From Paraphysomonas bandaiensis (Eukaryota > Chrysophyceae): a DNA stretch of 64,000 nt. Where the stretch lies: positions 78,915 to 142,914 of the forward strand of contig CBFFRP010000039.1 in assembly GCA_965644295.1 (NCBI GenBank), written 5' to 3'. Under the pieces are notes generated by a model that did no database searches, had not been told where the DNA came from, and saw nothing but the letters and a program-made list of their open reading frames with translations. The translations under genes were made by a program, and so were the position numbers. Each line of letters opens with the position of its first letter. Within the stretch, counting starts at the first letter, position 1. This document shows, in pieces, positions 43,601 through 56,969 of the stretch.

Positions 43601-46600
43601 CAGAAACCAAGCGGTACATCGACATGCCCGGCCATTGCTTGAACGCATTACGTGGTGCGATATTCATCAGTTCCTTAGTGAAAGCAACCCGCCTTTTAAC
43701 GTCCTCAGGGGATGAACCGAAGTCCACAAAGAAGTTCCTGTGTTTACCACGACTGAAAAATACTTCAATTGCACTGTCTCGCAAACGGTATCTGCGTAGG
43801 TATATCGCACTGACAGCAGAGGTCAACCACTTCCTCCGCCGAGCTCGTCTATTGGACAGCACTGTAACCGCGGCTGAGTCAGCTGTTAACAACAGCTACA
43901 GCGTTACTCAACTATATATATCAATTTACAAACTTACTCAGATGACTTCCTTCGTGCTCGTTCGTGGTGAAAAAAAATATTTCCTTTGATGTGAAGGAGA
44001 GTATTCCCACGTAGTTTCCGCTAGGAGATATCAAAACAACGTCCGCCTCCTGAATAGTGGCATCTGTGTTCATCCGTCTTGTCCCACTATGAGCAGGGCC
44101 CGTCTTAACATCACGTCCCTGTCGAATTCCTTCGGCCATGTCACGCATGTCTCCACCGGCATCTCCTAAAATTCGCTCCCCTTCCCCAGGACTAACCTCT
44201 TCCTCTTCCTGTGCAACTCCCACCACCCCGTACCCCTCTTCACTCCCATCTGCATCAATCACACCCCATCCACTACCTGGGTTGACCCCCGCCCCCTTAC
44301 CCTTCCCTTCTTCTTTAGTATCTTCTTCTTGACTAGTGACATCAACGATGGCGCCAGGAGAGGACATCAGAAGCATCTGCTGTAGCTCCTCGGCACTCAT
44401 GGAGTTGCGATTCGTCTCCTGCTGATCACTTTTCAGGCCACCTGCATAAGAGTACTGCGCACCTTTATGACCTTCGCCGAAGCGTGGTCTTAAGACTATA
44501 CGTCTGCGTGAGGGAAAATAACCCTCGTGAGCTACGCCGAGCTTCCATTCACAACTTAGTTCATCCAAGAATACCTCAGTCTCTACCTTCCGTCGACAAT
44601 TTCTCCAGAACCTTTGCGTAGCATCCACGGAAAACATTGCCGTCTCATCCGCACGCACGGACCGAACTTTTTCAGAATCCAGTCTATCCTGCATAATGCC
44701 ACGACGAATCTTTATCCAGTTGTGGAAGTATGTGTCTCGCAATCTTTCCTCTTCCTCTATCGCAGTAAACCCTATTTCAGACACAGTTTGAGATATGCGC
44801 GCTGGTCCTGTCGGCACATCCTCGTCGCGTGCTTCGGGCAACACTCTGTTAGACACGGGATCTAGATGAGGAAAGAGAATACCATCCTCGTCTGAATGCA
44901 TGGGTGGGGAAAATTCATCCGCAGCTGGAGTAGGAGTCAGCAAATCTGTGACACCATCTGTTTGCTGCCCCAGCGGATGGGTCGATACCGAATTATGGTC
45001 GGTAGAAGAGACAACAGCTTCAGGGGCAGCATTGAAGACTGCAACGAGATCACCCTCATCAGCGAATGATATTGTGTCAGTGTTATGCTCGTCCGGCTTG
45101 AGGTACATATGAAGCAGCATGAATATACTATCCACGTCTCCACAGCCCTCAGCGACACCAAGAGTGTCCACTATTTGCATGACATGGGCTGGGAGAGAAA
45201 GGTTCGCTCCAATGCCTGTGAAGCGCAGTTGAACAAAATATTGTACGATAGTAACGACCGCAGACTTGTAGCGGTCTCTGGTGGCTTCACATATGGAATT
45301 GTCCTTGATGGCGCTCTGTAGTTGGCTCAATATTCCAAGCACGACATCTCTGAAAACATCTTCCTGCACAAAAGACCTGGATATACTCAATCATATACGA
45401 TGTACCGTAAGATGCAACGTGTACATACCACTTCTCAGCTATATACGACAAAGTCAGTAACAGTTCGGTGCACATCCTGTCGGCTGTCTCCTCTGATATG
45501 CAATGCAGGCATCCCATGAAAATTCGTAGCACGGTCAGCACAACTTTGACCTCGTTTCTTCCCAAATCAGATTTCTCTCCAGACCTTCTTAAGCTGGCAA
45601 TCATTTCCATTACATACATAAACATTTGCCTCTCCTCACTAGTTTGCACTCGGGAACAGTCTAGACCCAGCAAGTCGGCCGTATCTAAATCTCTTCGCAA
45701 ACTCTCATTTTTCATAACCGGGTCGTTGCCGCAATACTGTCGCTCCTCGATTAGAGCCAGAAAGTGCCCAGTACAAGACATCATTTCTGAATTCCACCCG
45801 GTTTGTGTGCTTCGGCATAGCTTCTGCAAGCACAGAGAACAAATTCTAAATAGCAGCTTGTCCCTATATAGTTCTAGGGAAGGTATGTGAAGACAGGACC
45901 GGAGCATCTTAAAAGACTCCCACGCAATAGGACCGAAGTAACGCAACTTGTACAGTAGGAGCTGACTAAGTGCATCCAATGCAAGTTCCATACATGTGCT
46001 GGCAGCATCACACTCATCACTCGATACTGCCACCTCTCCGAAAGGGCTTACCGACGTCCAATCGCTACACCTTTCTTCATTCTTGAAGGAAGTGTCGATT
46101 CCATCCTGAGAGTAAACCAGTCTCACGTCATCGGTGTCAACACTGCGTATTTCTGTTCTTCTGACCTCTCCGATTACTGCCAGATTGAGAAAATGTCTAA
46201 TCCAGGATATATCCGGTAACAGGCTTAGAAGACATAAGTGGGAGTCATTAGTCTTCAAAAGCACGCTGATAGACATGAGCACTCGCTGGCACCATTGAAG
46301 GGGGGCTCTAGGAAGAAGAGTCGCAACAAGAGGAAGGGTCAACACAGTGTCAATCGTACCAAGAGGACCATCGTACAGGAATACATCGAGCACGTCTGCA
46401 GCAGGTGTGAGCGCAATAACATCATCCTGGTTGCTAGAAGAATATACCCATCCCTCATTCCCCAAGCTCTCCTCAAGCACGGTCACTAACATATTAACTG
46501 TTAGCCAGAGTCGTTCAACCGGTTTAAGAAGAGTTTTGAGACGCGCAACAGTCTCTCTTCTTTCTCTGTACTTCCTTGAGCCTTCCAGTGCCACATCACC

Positions 46601-48754
46601 TGTTTTATATCCATCACTTGTAGGAATGTAGAGCACGGAGAAACAGTGTCGCATCTCCAATACTTGATCCGGGAGATCGCCCAGCGATTGCTGGAGGTCC
46701 CATAGGAGGATAGTAAGGGTCATTCTTCGTACACCTGTGGACAACATCACGCTCCTGTCACACAGCAACCTGAGAACAGTAGTCTCTGCAAATCTAATCT
46801 CCTTTAGGGAAAGCCTGAGGGCGCGAGGAGCAGAGAATCTGAAATGCTCAACTGTTTTCAGTAGCCGCTCTGCAACCTCACTGCACGTAGTATTCTCTAA
46901 AGCAAGCAAAAGATACTCCATCTCCCTTAACGTTTCACGTCCACCTGACTGATGGGAAAATTGCAACGCGGCGTCCATCGCAATACACAACAACCTATGT
47001 CCTGCATCGGCAAGCTCAACCACATTACTATCTGTATGATTATTTGCAGTAGCTTCAGGAGTACGACAGTGCTTGTCTAAGATGTCAAGAATGAATTGAA
47101 CCCCAGTACTGCGGTACAAAGCCTCAGCATTAACAGCAGTAAGATCTGCTACAGCGGAGAGGAGGTGCCGTTTGGTATCTACACTTGCATGCTCCCATAT
47201 TTTGAATTCAAGTAGCAAGCCCTGTAAAGCAGCTGTAATACCGTCACCAGTGTGCATGTCCGAGAGCATTCCCCCCACCAGAAGCAGGCATTTGTCAACC
47301 AGCTCCTTGTTGATCAAATTTTTAGTAAGCCGCGACAATGCCAGCGATAAAACGTGAAAGCCATGTTCCTGCAAAAATAGATCCCGCGCATCTGATGACC
47401 GCGACAGCAATGCTGTAACCAAATCCATAGCTCCGTGTAGGTTAGATACAGCCACTCCTTGAGCTCCCTCATCAGCGCCCCGTCCAGTCCTGGAGATTCC
47501 CATGGCGTAATCCCAGAGTAGGTACAACATCACATTGGTCCCACCTATGTTCAGCCAAGCCTGAGTCCACGATAGGTTAACATCTATATCGCAGAGCCCA
47601 GTAAGAAAAGGCAGACGAGCTGTTTCACTCTCCTCCCAACGTGAGGTCATTTCAATGTAGTCTGGAGTTGGCTGCCCAGCAGAACACACTGGGAGAAGAG
47701 AATCTACCGTAAAGTGCAAAGGTGTGAAGCAAAAGACTACGCGAGCCTTACATGCATTTGTCGCGTCTTGTCCTTTGGTCAACTGCGTGCCAAGTACACA
47801 GTGTCCAGTATCAAAGGACCCTTGTGGATGAGGCACTCCTATATCAAGAGCCGGCATGTATGGTCCTGACTCAGCCAGCAGAGAGAGGAGGTGGGGGGAA
47901 AGGCCTTCAGAGTACAACGCCAAACCCGCCACCACACCACGCATTCCTGATCCTATTGTCCACGATGACTCCTGGGGAGAATTGAGGAAAGGATACGGCA
48001 AGTCATGCTCTACTTCGAGTGTTCCATCAACGTAAACCCGTATGAAGGGGCGCGAAGAAGACTTTCCAGCAATGTGTACAAAAGAGAGCAGCAGCCATTT
48101 GTCTTGTGTGAAAAACATGGTGCCGTGAACATCCTCAGACTCTCTGGGTATCGGGCTTTGTTGCTCAGCTGTTGCTCTGAGGCGGAAGAGACACCTACCA
48201 TCAGGATGGTATTCAGCCAGCGCACATTCTATTCCCCCACTAGGAGACCGACAACGAAATAATCGTGTGTCTGAATTGATAGGATTGCCGCTAAATTTGC
48301 ACCACATAGTAAGTGTATAGGACTCAGCACATGGAAGGGAAATCGAGGGCAGTTGAGCGTAGCTCCTCAAGTCGCCCGGAAACTTTATTGCAGGGGGCGA
48401 GTCCTGCTCTATTATACTCTTAAGAATAGAAAGTGCTTTGTAGTGGAGTCGTGCTGGAAGATATTTGTTTCCGCTCACACGCAGCAATTCGCATAGTTTA
48501 GCAAGGCCTGACTCGGAGGGGCGCGATACGTATAATAATTGTAATAGTTTTTCTACATCGCTGTGAGGGAGTGAGCTGAAACAGTGCAAAACTTCAACTA
48601 CACAAGCGACATTCACCGGCGTTCCATTTCGATTCTGTTCAATCGCCAACTTACAGAAGTCTCTAACAGCACCCTCAGCATGACTGCTCGAAGGAGGAGG
48701 GAGAGAATACTTGCGCAGTATTTCCTCCAGACGACACACAGTGACCTCATCCAT
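40682..48754 (-). CDS. PH-BEACH-WD40 giant protein (neurobeachin/NBEAL-like)
   Basis: Four exons, 48754-45429, 45376-43938, 43882-40806 and 40747-40682, with introns of 52, 55 and 58 nt, giving 2,635 residues. The last intron is optional in the sense that the unspliced frame also runs to a stop at 40725; the spliced end (KGVVGNLFGKSSEG) is preferred for intron size and splice sites. Domains: an alpha-helical N-terminus; a concanavalin-like sandwich at ~residues 120-300 (LTMWCKF ... IRVYVDGTLEVEH); armadillo-like helices; an acidic low-complexity region ~1300-1530; a BEACH-type PH domain spanning the exon 2/3 join; BEACH (SNFDYLMALNTLAGRSFNDL, YPVFPWV, PPFMYGSHYSTM, LPPWA, FYYLTYYGAV, QCPMELF); then WD40 repeats. 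BEACH proteins organise membrane traffic and fission. The frame extends upstream of 48754, but that part reads like 5' leader. Confidence 0.93.
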
Positions 48755-49197
48755 CTTATCCTCGCTACCACTACTACTTGTATGTAACAGTGTACATGGG
48801 CAGTCAGTTAGCTTGAGATAAATTACGAAGTTAGTTTTGATGCGCTCTGTGATCGCCTTCTTACTGCTGTAGCCTTTTTCTACACAGCAGTATTGTACGA
48901 AATGTCGAATATTATACCGTATAGGTATACCGTATAACTCGTATAACCGCATGCGCAAAGAGAAATTGTGTATTATCAGATTACGGTGTAGGTATACCGG
49001 TATACGGCCATATGGCATCGTGGTGTAGATAGATCTACCTGTGAAGGCTTTCTTCTTAACAACTTCCAGCCACATTCAGACAAGTAGAGAGCAGTTCAAT
49101 GGGTTTGAATTGCTAAACCTTATACTGTACATCTTAAATGTACGACATATAGAATGCGGCTTCGAAAGAGTGCATAGTGATAGCGAAGAGCAGGACC
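48755..49197. promoter_or_regulatory. Divergent promoter region with GTATAC palindromes
   Basis: 443 bp between the ATGs of the BEACH and glycosyltransferase genes. It carries GTATACCGGTATAC near 48993-49008 and several GGTATACC/CGTATA words around 48915-48945. Confidence 0.5.
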
Positions 49198-52100
49198 ATG
49201 ATTTCCGTGGCATATGTGTTTCTACTGGTGTTAACTGCAGTATCGGTTTGCTCTCGCGTGGTGGTCATAACTGAAGAGGAGAGACCAGCATATGAGAACT
49301 ACAATGCAGGTGCGTCACTGCATGGTGCAGGTGATATCGATGGAGCCGTATTATACTACCAGGTACCTATCTCTCGCATGTGCAGACCGTGTTGTTATGT
49401 AATCTATTGTGTACATTTACTCAGAAAGCGATACACCAAAAGTTTGATCTGGCCGAGGCTCATATGAATATTGCTCTCTGCTATGAATTACGTGGCGATA
49501 TAAAGCGCTCTGTATATCACCACGAGGAGGCCATACTATGGGCCACGGATTCAGCAATTCGTGTCAAAGCGCTGTGCAATCTAGCCTCAGCCAGACATCA
49601 ATTCTATTCCTCTACAGAGAATTCTATACTGGAAAGTATTAACATTCTCGAGTTCGCGCGATCGCTAGATAGTAATAATACTGCGGTGTTATTATTATTG
49701 GCTCAATTGATGTCTGCGATACGGAACTATGACGAAGCGCTGTCTGTTTTACATGATCTTGTCAGTCGCCACCCCAGTCATGTGCTCGGTCATCTAAATA
49801 TTGGAAATCACTACTTTCGAGTTGGAAATTATCGTATGGCTGTAGAATGGTATCGTGCGACTCTAAGTGCAGGGCCACAAAGTGTGGACACCGCAGTTAT
49901 GGTGCATAACAACATAGGCGCTTGTCACCGACTAATGCAGGACTTGGAGGCCTCCGCTGAATCTTATCTGACTGCCTTCCAGAATTCTGCTGCTGGGCAA
50001 GTCATAGGGAATGGGTTGTGGACAGTGAACAACGGCCCCACGTCCCAGGAAGCGTGGACCATAAGCAACCTGTTGGCGGTGAATGGCCTCGTGTGTAACT
50101 GGAAGAGTCTAGAGGTTCTTGAGGCTGTGGCGTTAACGGCAGTCCGTGGCATGTGGAGACAACATCTGTTGGGCCTACGCGCAACACGAGATGACATAGA
50201 AATGGACTCTTACGGATTTATGCTTAATAGGTCAAATGATTTGAACATTTTACGCGATGTATATTTCATTGATACCCAATAGATATTCTTCGCGGGAGGC
50301 AGATAAGCACCTGGCTGAGACGAACTGCGCTGTTCATCCACTCTCTCATGTATCTGAGCAACGAGACCAGAAGGCCTACGTGCGCACAGCGAAAACGGGA
50401 ATTTTGCGGGTTGGCTATCTAAGCTATGATTGGAAAGATCATCCAATGGGAAGATTGACGAGCCGGTATATATGTTTCTGTTCTCCGTTGTTGTTCCTAA
50501 GATCCCTGTTTGTCATTGTTTCAGGTTTGTGACTCACCACAATGCATCAGCGGTCTTCTCTGTGAGCTTCAGCTATGGTCCAGATGACCGTAGTGATATG
50601 CGATTTCGAGTGGCTACCCACTCCCCTGTGTTTGTAGATGTCGAAAATATGCCCCTCTCTTCCACCATAGCTGATATCATTGCGACTCATGAAATTGATG
50701 TTCTAGTGGACTTAACAGTTCTCACATTCAACAGTAGATTGGATGTTCCCGCCCGCAAACCTGCACCTGTCGTTATAAATTATCTAGGTTTTCCAGGTAC
50801 TTCTGGCTGCAGAGCTTTTGACTACGCCCTTGTGGACGCTGTAAGCACTCCCCCAGAGATCAGTGATAGCTTTACGGAGAGCCTACTGTATATGCCACCT
50901 GGAAGGAGGGTGTATCAGGGTAATGACATGCCACTCCATGTTCCTCCTCATTGCGATGAGAGTGACGATCAAATTGATGAGTGGTCTTGTCGAATTGCGC
51001 TGTTTTCCAACCGCAAGGGAGGTGAAAAAATAGCCACTGTACCGGGCTCACATGTTATGCTTTGTTCATTTAACGCGAATAAGAAGCTTGAGCCAGTGTC
51101 TTTTTCCGGTTTGTTTATGCTTCACATTCTCGCCGCAATTTAGTGTTGCTCTGTAGCATGGATGAATATTATGCGCCGCGTTCCAGAGTCAGTACTTGTG
51201 ATGCTGTCAGGTGGCCCTTCCTCTGATAGACGAGTTGCAGCAGAAGCCTCTGCACATGGTATATCCTCCTATCGTTTAGCATTCCTGGTAAAGGTACGGA
51301 ATTTTGAAACTAACCACAGTCGAATTGTATCACCTTCAGCTACCGCTTGCTTATAGGAACCCTGGGAGAGACACCTCAAGCGTTCATCTGGGTGCGACCT
51401 CGTGTTGGATACATATGTATACGGTGCCCATACCACAGCATCTGACATGCTCTGGCAAGGTGTTCCTACTTTGACATTATCAGGTATGCAACTGTGCCAT
51501 CGAATTTAAGTGCTTGTTTATACCTTATGTTAGCATGGGGGAGTGGGAAAATGCCATCCAGAGTGGCGTCAGCGTTGCTTCAATCACTTGGTGGAGTAGC
51601 CCACCTGTCCATCGCTATGACAGTTAGAGACTATGAAGACTTAGCTGTAAGGTATGATGTTTTTAGTGAATTCCCCACACATTTACTAATCGTCTGTCAT
51701 TGATTGTAGACTCTGTCGGACATCTAATATTCGAAGGCGCATGCGTACTTCTATTCTTAGTCAAACAATGCTGACATCAACATTTAATAAATTTAGTCTA
51801 CAGAAGTCTTTGGAGATATCCTATAGACTGGCATGGGATATGACTCGCATTGGGAAGTTGCGAGGTCTCAGGCGTCCTCCTCATATTTTTGCTACAGAAT
51901 CTTCTGGTGTGAATAATTTAGACAGTAAGAAGACAATGATTTGTCATGCCAGAGATATGTTGGAGGAGTTGTTGGCCATGCAAGCGGGAAATGGAGTGTA
52001 TGTTGGTACCACAGATAGCGACGATGCGGCTGGGCATGATTCACTGGCAAGTATCAAGGCTATTTGGTTGAGGGTAAAGGCCGCGCTCAGAAGTCATGAT

Positions 52101-54521
52101 CTGGTTGTTGATGGATGGTGTGAGCTGATGAAGCACATTTTTCGTGATCCATGCCAGCAAGCGCAATTGTCGGTAAATGATATAGACATGCCTGTCATAT
52201 CTGTCCAGGTGAGTCATACAACGTAGTTATAGCAATACGGGTCATAGCTCTTTCCCCAATAGAACGGCAATAAGAGTAGCCAATTAGAACTTTCGCTGAG
52301 TTGTTCTTCTATTCAGGTCAGCCTGTAAATTTGTACTTTATGAGAATGTAACATGCATGCAGATCACTGATGTGTTCGGTGTGTCGAAGGGGAGTAATTT
52401 CGTTGTCAATCACACTATATTGGCGTCGTACGTACGCTGTCTACGACTTACCAATAGTACAGCTCATGAGCTCAATAAATTGATACGTTTTCAGAAAGAA
52501 CTTATGGATAAAGGCATGATTGTTCAATGTAGTAATGTATTCGACATTCTTTCGCCTTTTCTTTTTGTGGAGGTCACGGGATGGCCGTTTGATTCCGTTT
52601 CTGCCCCTTTTCCACACCACGAGGGGCTTTTGTCGACGCTTCCTCTACGGTTTTTCAATGGAACGCACACAGTGTATCTTCCACTCAGAACCCTTGTGAG
52701 CAAGGAGGAGCAACTGATTGACTTTGCATCTATCCTCCACAATGCTGGGATTTGCGCTTATCTAGCCGGCAGGTGGTTGTATGTTTGACGCTACTCAACT
52801 CGCCATACATTCATACTTTTAATGATATGTATTTTTAGGAAAGAAGATGCTCTGTATCGGATGGCATCTTCGGCAATGCTGAACATCGTCAGCGGAAGGA
52901 GCATTGTTATGTTAGGAACCATGATCTCCGAAATGGGCGACGAAGAATCCGGGTTTATGGTTTCAGCACATGGAGTCACCATGATGGTTTGTTATCGTGT
53001 GTTTCAAAGAGGTGTTAATAAGAATTTCAGTATATTAACCAGAAGAAAGAGGAATTACCATCGATACTTTATAGCACTGAAAAGCGGAGAATTGTAATAT
53101 ACTGCGATGAATATGGGCAGTCATGGTGGACAGAGTACGCGATGTTTCTACTGTTATGCGTGCGTAGGTCTTATGCGTAAAGTAGGTGGAATCGATCATC
53201 TGGACTTGGAGGATCAGAAGAGGCAGTCATATTTCTTGCTGAAGCGTTGGCTGTCGATAGTAGGTGAGTTGTTTTCTACCCGCTTGCAATGTATTATATT
53301 TTTCTGCCAAGAAACCAAGTAGAGGTGTATCTGAACTCTTGGAGCGACAGTACCGAACAAGGTATTAGACTTCAACAGGAATCTATAGGCGCAGTTATAT
53401 ACCTCCACCTCTCTCAGTTTGATGCATCTCGCTCGCCAGATGTGTTTGTTGCCTGGAGATACCCCATAAGCCTCGCTCTCTTTCCAGCAATGAAAACTAA
53501 AAGTAGGAGAACATTTTCGATGTTATGGCTGCATGACCTAATTCCGTTGGCCTCACAACCGGATATACTCACTTCCTTTGTAAGAATTGTTTACTGCTTA
53601 ATGTATAATACTTATGGTCATTTAAGACGAATATTATTTGGGTGCCAAGTGAGTTCCACAAGCGCCATGTCAACCCATCTCTGCGTGATGTTGTTCGAGT
53701 GCTGCCTCATGGCTTGTCTCCTGAGATTCACTTCACCGATGTGATGGATGAAAAGAACAGTAACGACGTGTTTGTGTATGGGAGGTGTGTGCGTATGGCA
53801 ATATGTTTCGTACTTCTTATCACTCTCAGCTCACCATATCGTGGGCTGGAGATCGTTTTGTCTTGCTGGGGCGAAATAAAGCGGTCTATTCCTAGTGCAG
53901 TGTTATATGTGTTTTATGGCTTCACGTAAGTGATCATATGCATCATATTGACTATGTTTCATTTCGATGCAGAGATTCTGTTGTTACTGAACTTAAGGAG
54001 AGGCTTGGACTTGATACTTATAATTTATGGCGGGAGAGAATGGATGTTTTATTGTGTCAAGATGGCGTTATCTACAAAGGAATGGTACGTATGGAGTGAT
54101 GTGAAACACTTTTTTGAACCTGGAGTAGGTTGGACAGAAAACTCTATCCGACTATTTTTCCAAAGCAGGTTTTATTCTTTATCCTACATCGTTTCCAGAG
54201 ACTGGGTGCCTCACTGTGATAAAGGCAATGGCTAACGGCTGCATTCCTATCACATCGAGATATGAATACTCTGTTCTTCCGGAGTTAACAGCTGGTTTTG
54301 ATCTTGGTCCTCGTCAACAGCTCACAGTGTCACTCGTGGAGGGCGGCAATATGACAGCATGGGTCGCGGACTGGCAAAACAGTGTGGTTTCCGCATGGTG
54401 GCAAGCATCGCATGAAAGTAGAAATGACATCCTTGAGCTGAGGAGAAGAATGATTGCGCATACGCGAAACCAGTACAGCTGGCAAAAATCCGCAGACTTG
54501 TTTCTCTCTGTTTTACATTAA
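49198..54521 (+). CDS. Secretory TPR - OGT-like (GT41) - GT4-like double glycosyltransferase
   Basis: Seventeen exons: 49198-49362, 49425-50230, 50283-50465, 50525-51108, 51157-51293, 51357-51483, 51534-51651, 51710-52208, 52363-52772, 52839-52986, 53031-53143, 53186-53263, 53312-53579, 53627-53784, 53830-53925, 53973-54084 and 54129-54521. All phases close, giving 1,464 residues. A signal peptide (MISVAYVFLLVLTAVSVCS) precedes TPR repeats (~30-240). The OGT-like catalytic region follows: ILRVGYLSYDWKDHPMGRL with the family's catalytic His, INYLGFPGTSG, CSFNANKKLEP with the expected Lys, LDTYVYGAHTTASDMLWQGVP. After a linker comes a second glycosyltransferase: VIYCDEYGQSWW, SGLGGSEEAVIFLAEAL, VAWRYPISL, MLWLHDLIPLA, YGSSPYRGLEIVL, LYVFYGFT, and a GT4-like FILYPTSFPETGCLTVIKAMANGCIPITSR. 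Protein O-glycosylation in the ER/Golgi is inferred. Least certain joins: the exon 5 donor (two choices) and the 42-nt intron at 53144-53185. The 154-nt intron 52209-52362 is the longest. Confidence 0.88.
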
Positions 54522-54664
54522 TCGAATGCATTTATCCGAGTTTTCCGGAATCTACTTTGCTATACATGTTAATTATATTGCATCTGAGATGAGTTATGGT
54601 ACCGAAATACTGTTTGCTAATATAGATAGGGAGGTGGCGTTCCACGGAACGGTTTGTCATACTT

Positions 54665-54806
54665 TAACTACAACCTACTCCAAAGTACGTACTTGTAGCT
54701 TGTTGATGTTTATCGCTAGTAGCCACCCTGTATTCTGTCTAGCAATGAAATACAATATCTACAAAACTACAACAACAGGAATAAAATATGAAAAGAAACT
54801 GAAAAT
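54665..54806 (+). repeat. R2 copy, diverged
   Basis: Aligns by eye with 39606-39760 from AACTACAACC, through GCTAGTAG and CTGTATTCT, to AAAGAAACTGAAAAT. Confidence 0.6.
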
Positions 54807-55508
54807 CTCTTTAAATATATAATATTCAGCGATACACAGTGTCTTCCACAGCCCAATTTAAATCACCTACTATTAATATATTGTAGCCGACGGAAATTTC
54901 ACGAAAGTAGCCTCGGCTCAAAGTTACCCCGCTTTGAGGAACTAAATTTCAAGAAATTCAAGAAGTTTTTCATATAATTTCTTATCAGATACAACAGAGC
55001 TCATCTACTAGCCTCATTCATGACCTAGAATCCAAATGCCCGATACAAAGAGAAACGATTACGCATGAGGAAAAGAAACTCTGTACTACCAGGAATGAGA
55101 TCGTGTACTCGTTCCTCATCGAAGTGTGCAATGTCCAGCCAAACGCAGGCACAACAGCAGTTCTCTACTACGAAGGAAGTACAGCAGAAGGGTTATTACA
55201 GGCCTGTAGCACACTATCTATATACTCAGCAAACGATGCGACATATGCAAGAGCAAGCAACCTCAGTGTGAGATATGTGATATCCCCACAGGCCATCAGA
55301 AGACTGTCAATGCAGCCGTAGCTAGTTCGAAACGTGGCCGAGACCCTAGACGGAATATAGCACTCTGCAGAAAGAAGAACCATGAGTTCATAAATCAATA
55401 GATGCAGAAACAGCAGATGATGTAACAACAATAATTCTCACCTCCAACAAACACTGAGGCTTTTCTGTGTACAGACTGATCATTATTATCTACAGTCAGT
55501 TTTACCAC
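54807..55508. other. Intergenic, weak short frames only
   Basis: Bases ~55080-55320 contain overlapping short frames (e.g. NAGTTAVLYYEGSTAEGLLQ) that could be a decayed gene piece. No start, splice pattern or family supports a call. Confidence 0.3.
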
Positions 55509-56041
55509 CCTCAACAAAAAGTCGGACTCGCGCCTTCTCGTGGTGTTCTGGGGGATAAGTACCGAAGATATTTCTCCGAGAAACTAACGTGAGCCGTATA
55601 TTATGTAGTAGTCAGCATATAATTTTCTGCCCATTCATAGCCAAATGCTTGTGTGGTACAAGAAGGGACACTATTAAGTGTGTCACTTATATATGTAGAC
55701 GTCTTTGGGCCTTGACCAATAAACAGGCACACGGAAATGTGCCCACCTGAAGGGTCACCGGGGTATTATTGGGATGCCTGCTGAAGTCAAGCATTCGGGG
55801 TGTTCACCTTCATTAAACAAAATCCTGAATTGAGCAGATGATAGGTATATCAACAATATGCATGCTCGCTGCGTTTTATTTGAGTAATAGAACGATAGTG
55901 ATTGCACCTTGGTGCTTGCAGTGACGCACAAGCAACATTCGTAACGTTAAATAGTAAGATATGTGTTAAGTGCTTATTAGTTAAATTGCAGTGCTACATT
56001 AGTTCTGACTCTTACTCGCCTATTGCTAATAAGACATTCAA
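55509..56041 (-). repeat. R1 copy 7, complete, inverted
   Basis: Runs from CCCTCAACAAAAAGTCGG to GCTAATAAGACATTCAA. It abuts a hAT terminus at 56048. Confidence 0.8.
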
Positions 56042-56047
56042 CTCTGA

Positions 56048-56700
56048 CAGGGTTGTGTAACAATTAATTGAATTGCGATTAAATTGCATATAATATATGT
56101 AATAATGGCATTTTAATTGCTCGCTGGAAGGTTGCAATTGAAGTGCAATTATTTCTCTGGAGACAATACCCATAATAATATATGAATCCAAAGTTAGTCA
56201 GACTTATTGGTCTGAAGATTGACAACATTGCGTCTTTGATAAAATGCGCTTCGCACAAACTGAACTTAACTGTGCTTCTATATCATTGTGAATAGTATTA
56301 TGCTGGACTGATGGATAGCATTACCGAATTGTGCAAACAGCTCCACACTGAAGAATTCAAGAAAATTGAGGAAACACGACTTGCCATGTGCTCGTGTGAG
56401 GAATGACACTCGGTGGGTTCCATATTTATTATGCTCCAAAGATTTTTATAGTTGGCAGGAGATCTGGGCAGGTGCAATATTGGCGATGAGGTCAACACGA
56501 ATAATCCCAAATGCAGTGACACATGCTAATTAGAGCGCTTGACAGCGGAGTTAAGAGAGTTCGAAAGGGTTTCTATGAGTTTTCAGAAAGGTGGTATCGA
56601 ACAGGCTGATCTTAGTGGTAGTGATGTTCATTTTTTATTCAATACCTTAATGCAGAAGTTCCCTTGTATTAGAGCCACCACCATGCGAACAATGCTCTAG
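56048..56700 (+). mobile_element. hAT transposon remnant C
   Basis: Terminus CAGGGTTGTGTAACAATTA at 56048. A decayed transposase segment near 56545-56695 reads ELREFERVSMSFQKGG ... VHFLFNTLMQKFP, resembling the middle of hAT transposases from oomycete-type elements. Stops surround it. Confidence 0.5.
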
Positions 56701-56969
56701 AGCTCTAATAGACTTCTGTGGAATGCAAGTACAGTTGAAAAATCGTGCTTGTAATGAGTAGCTAATTTATTACCATTAATAGTTATGCAGCCCAAACTAC
56801 TGTACAATCCGTTTTTCATTTTTGGAACACATGTTGCGCTTTCCCTCTCAATCCCAAATAATGAGGCACCAGACAGCTGGTTCTGTATGGTAACGACCCT
56901 CACAATAAAGTTGCAGTCAGTGTAATCTATGTGAGCAAGTTTACCACGAACAGCATCGTACAGTCTCAT
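56697..56969 (-). CDS. Hypothetical 90-residue frame next to hAT debris
   Basis: ATG at 56969, stop TAG at 56697. The product (MRLYDAVRGKLAHIDYTD...) is not recognised. It may be transposon-derived or chance. Confidence 0.2.
   Translation of the reverse strand: MRLYDAVRGKLAHIDYTDCNFIVRVVTIQNQLSGASLFGIERESATCVPKMKNGLYSSLGCITINGNKLATHYKHDFSTVLAFHRSLLEL

Noticed and set aside
50231-54216. Glycosyltransferase region read as several small genes or a decayed pseudogene
   Set aside because: Sixteen short introns with matching phase rebuild one continuous protein with ordered family motifs.
55065-55321. Overlapping 68- and 72-codon frames
   Set aside because: No start context, splice sites or family; adjacent to repeats.
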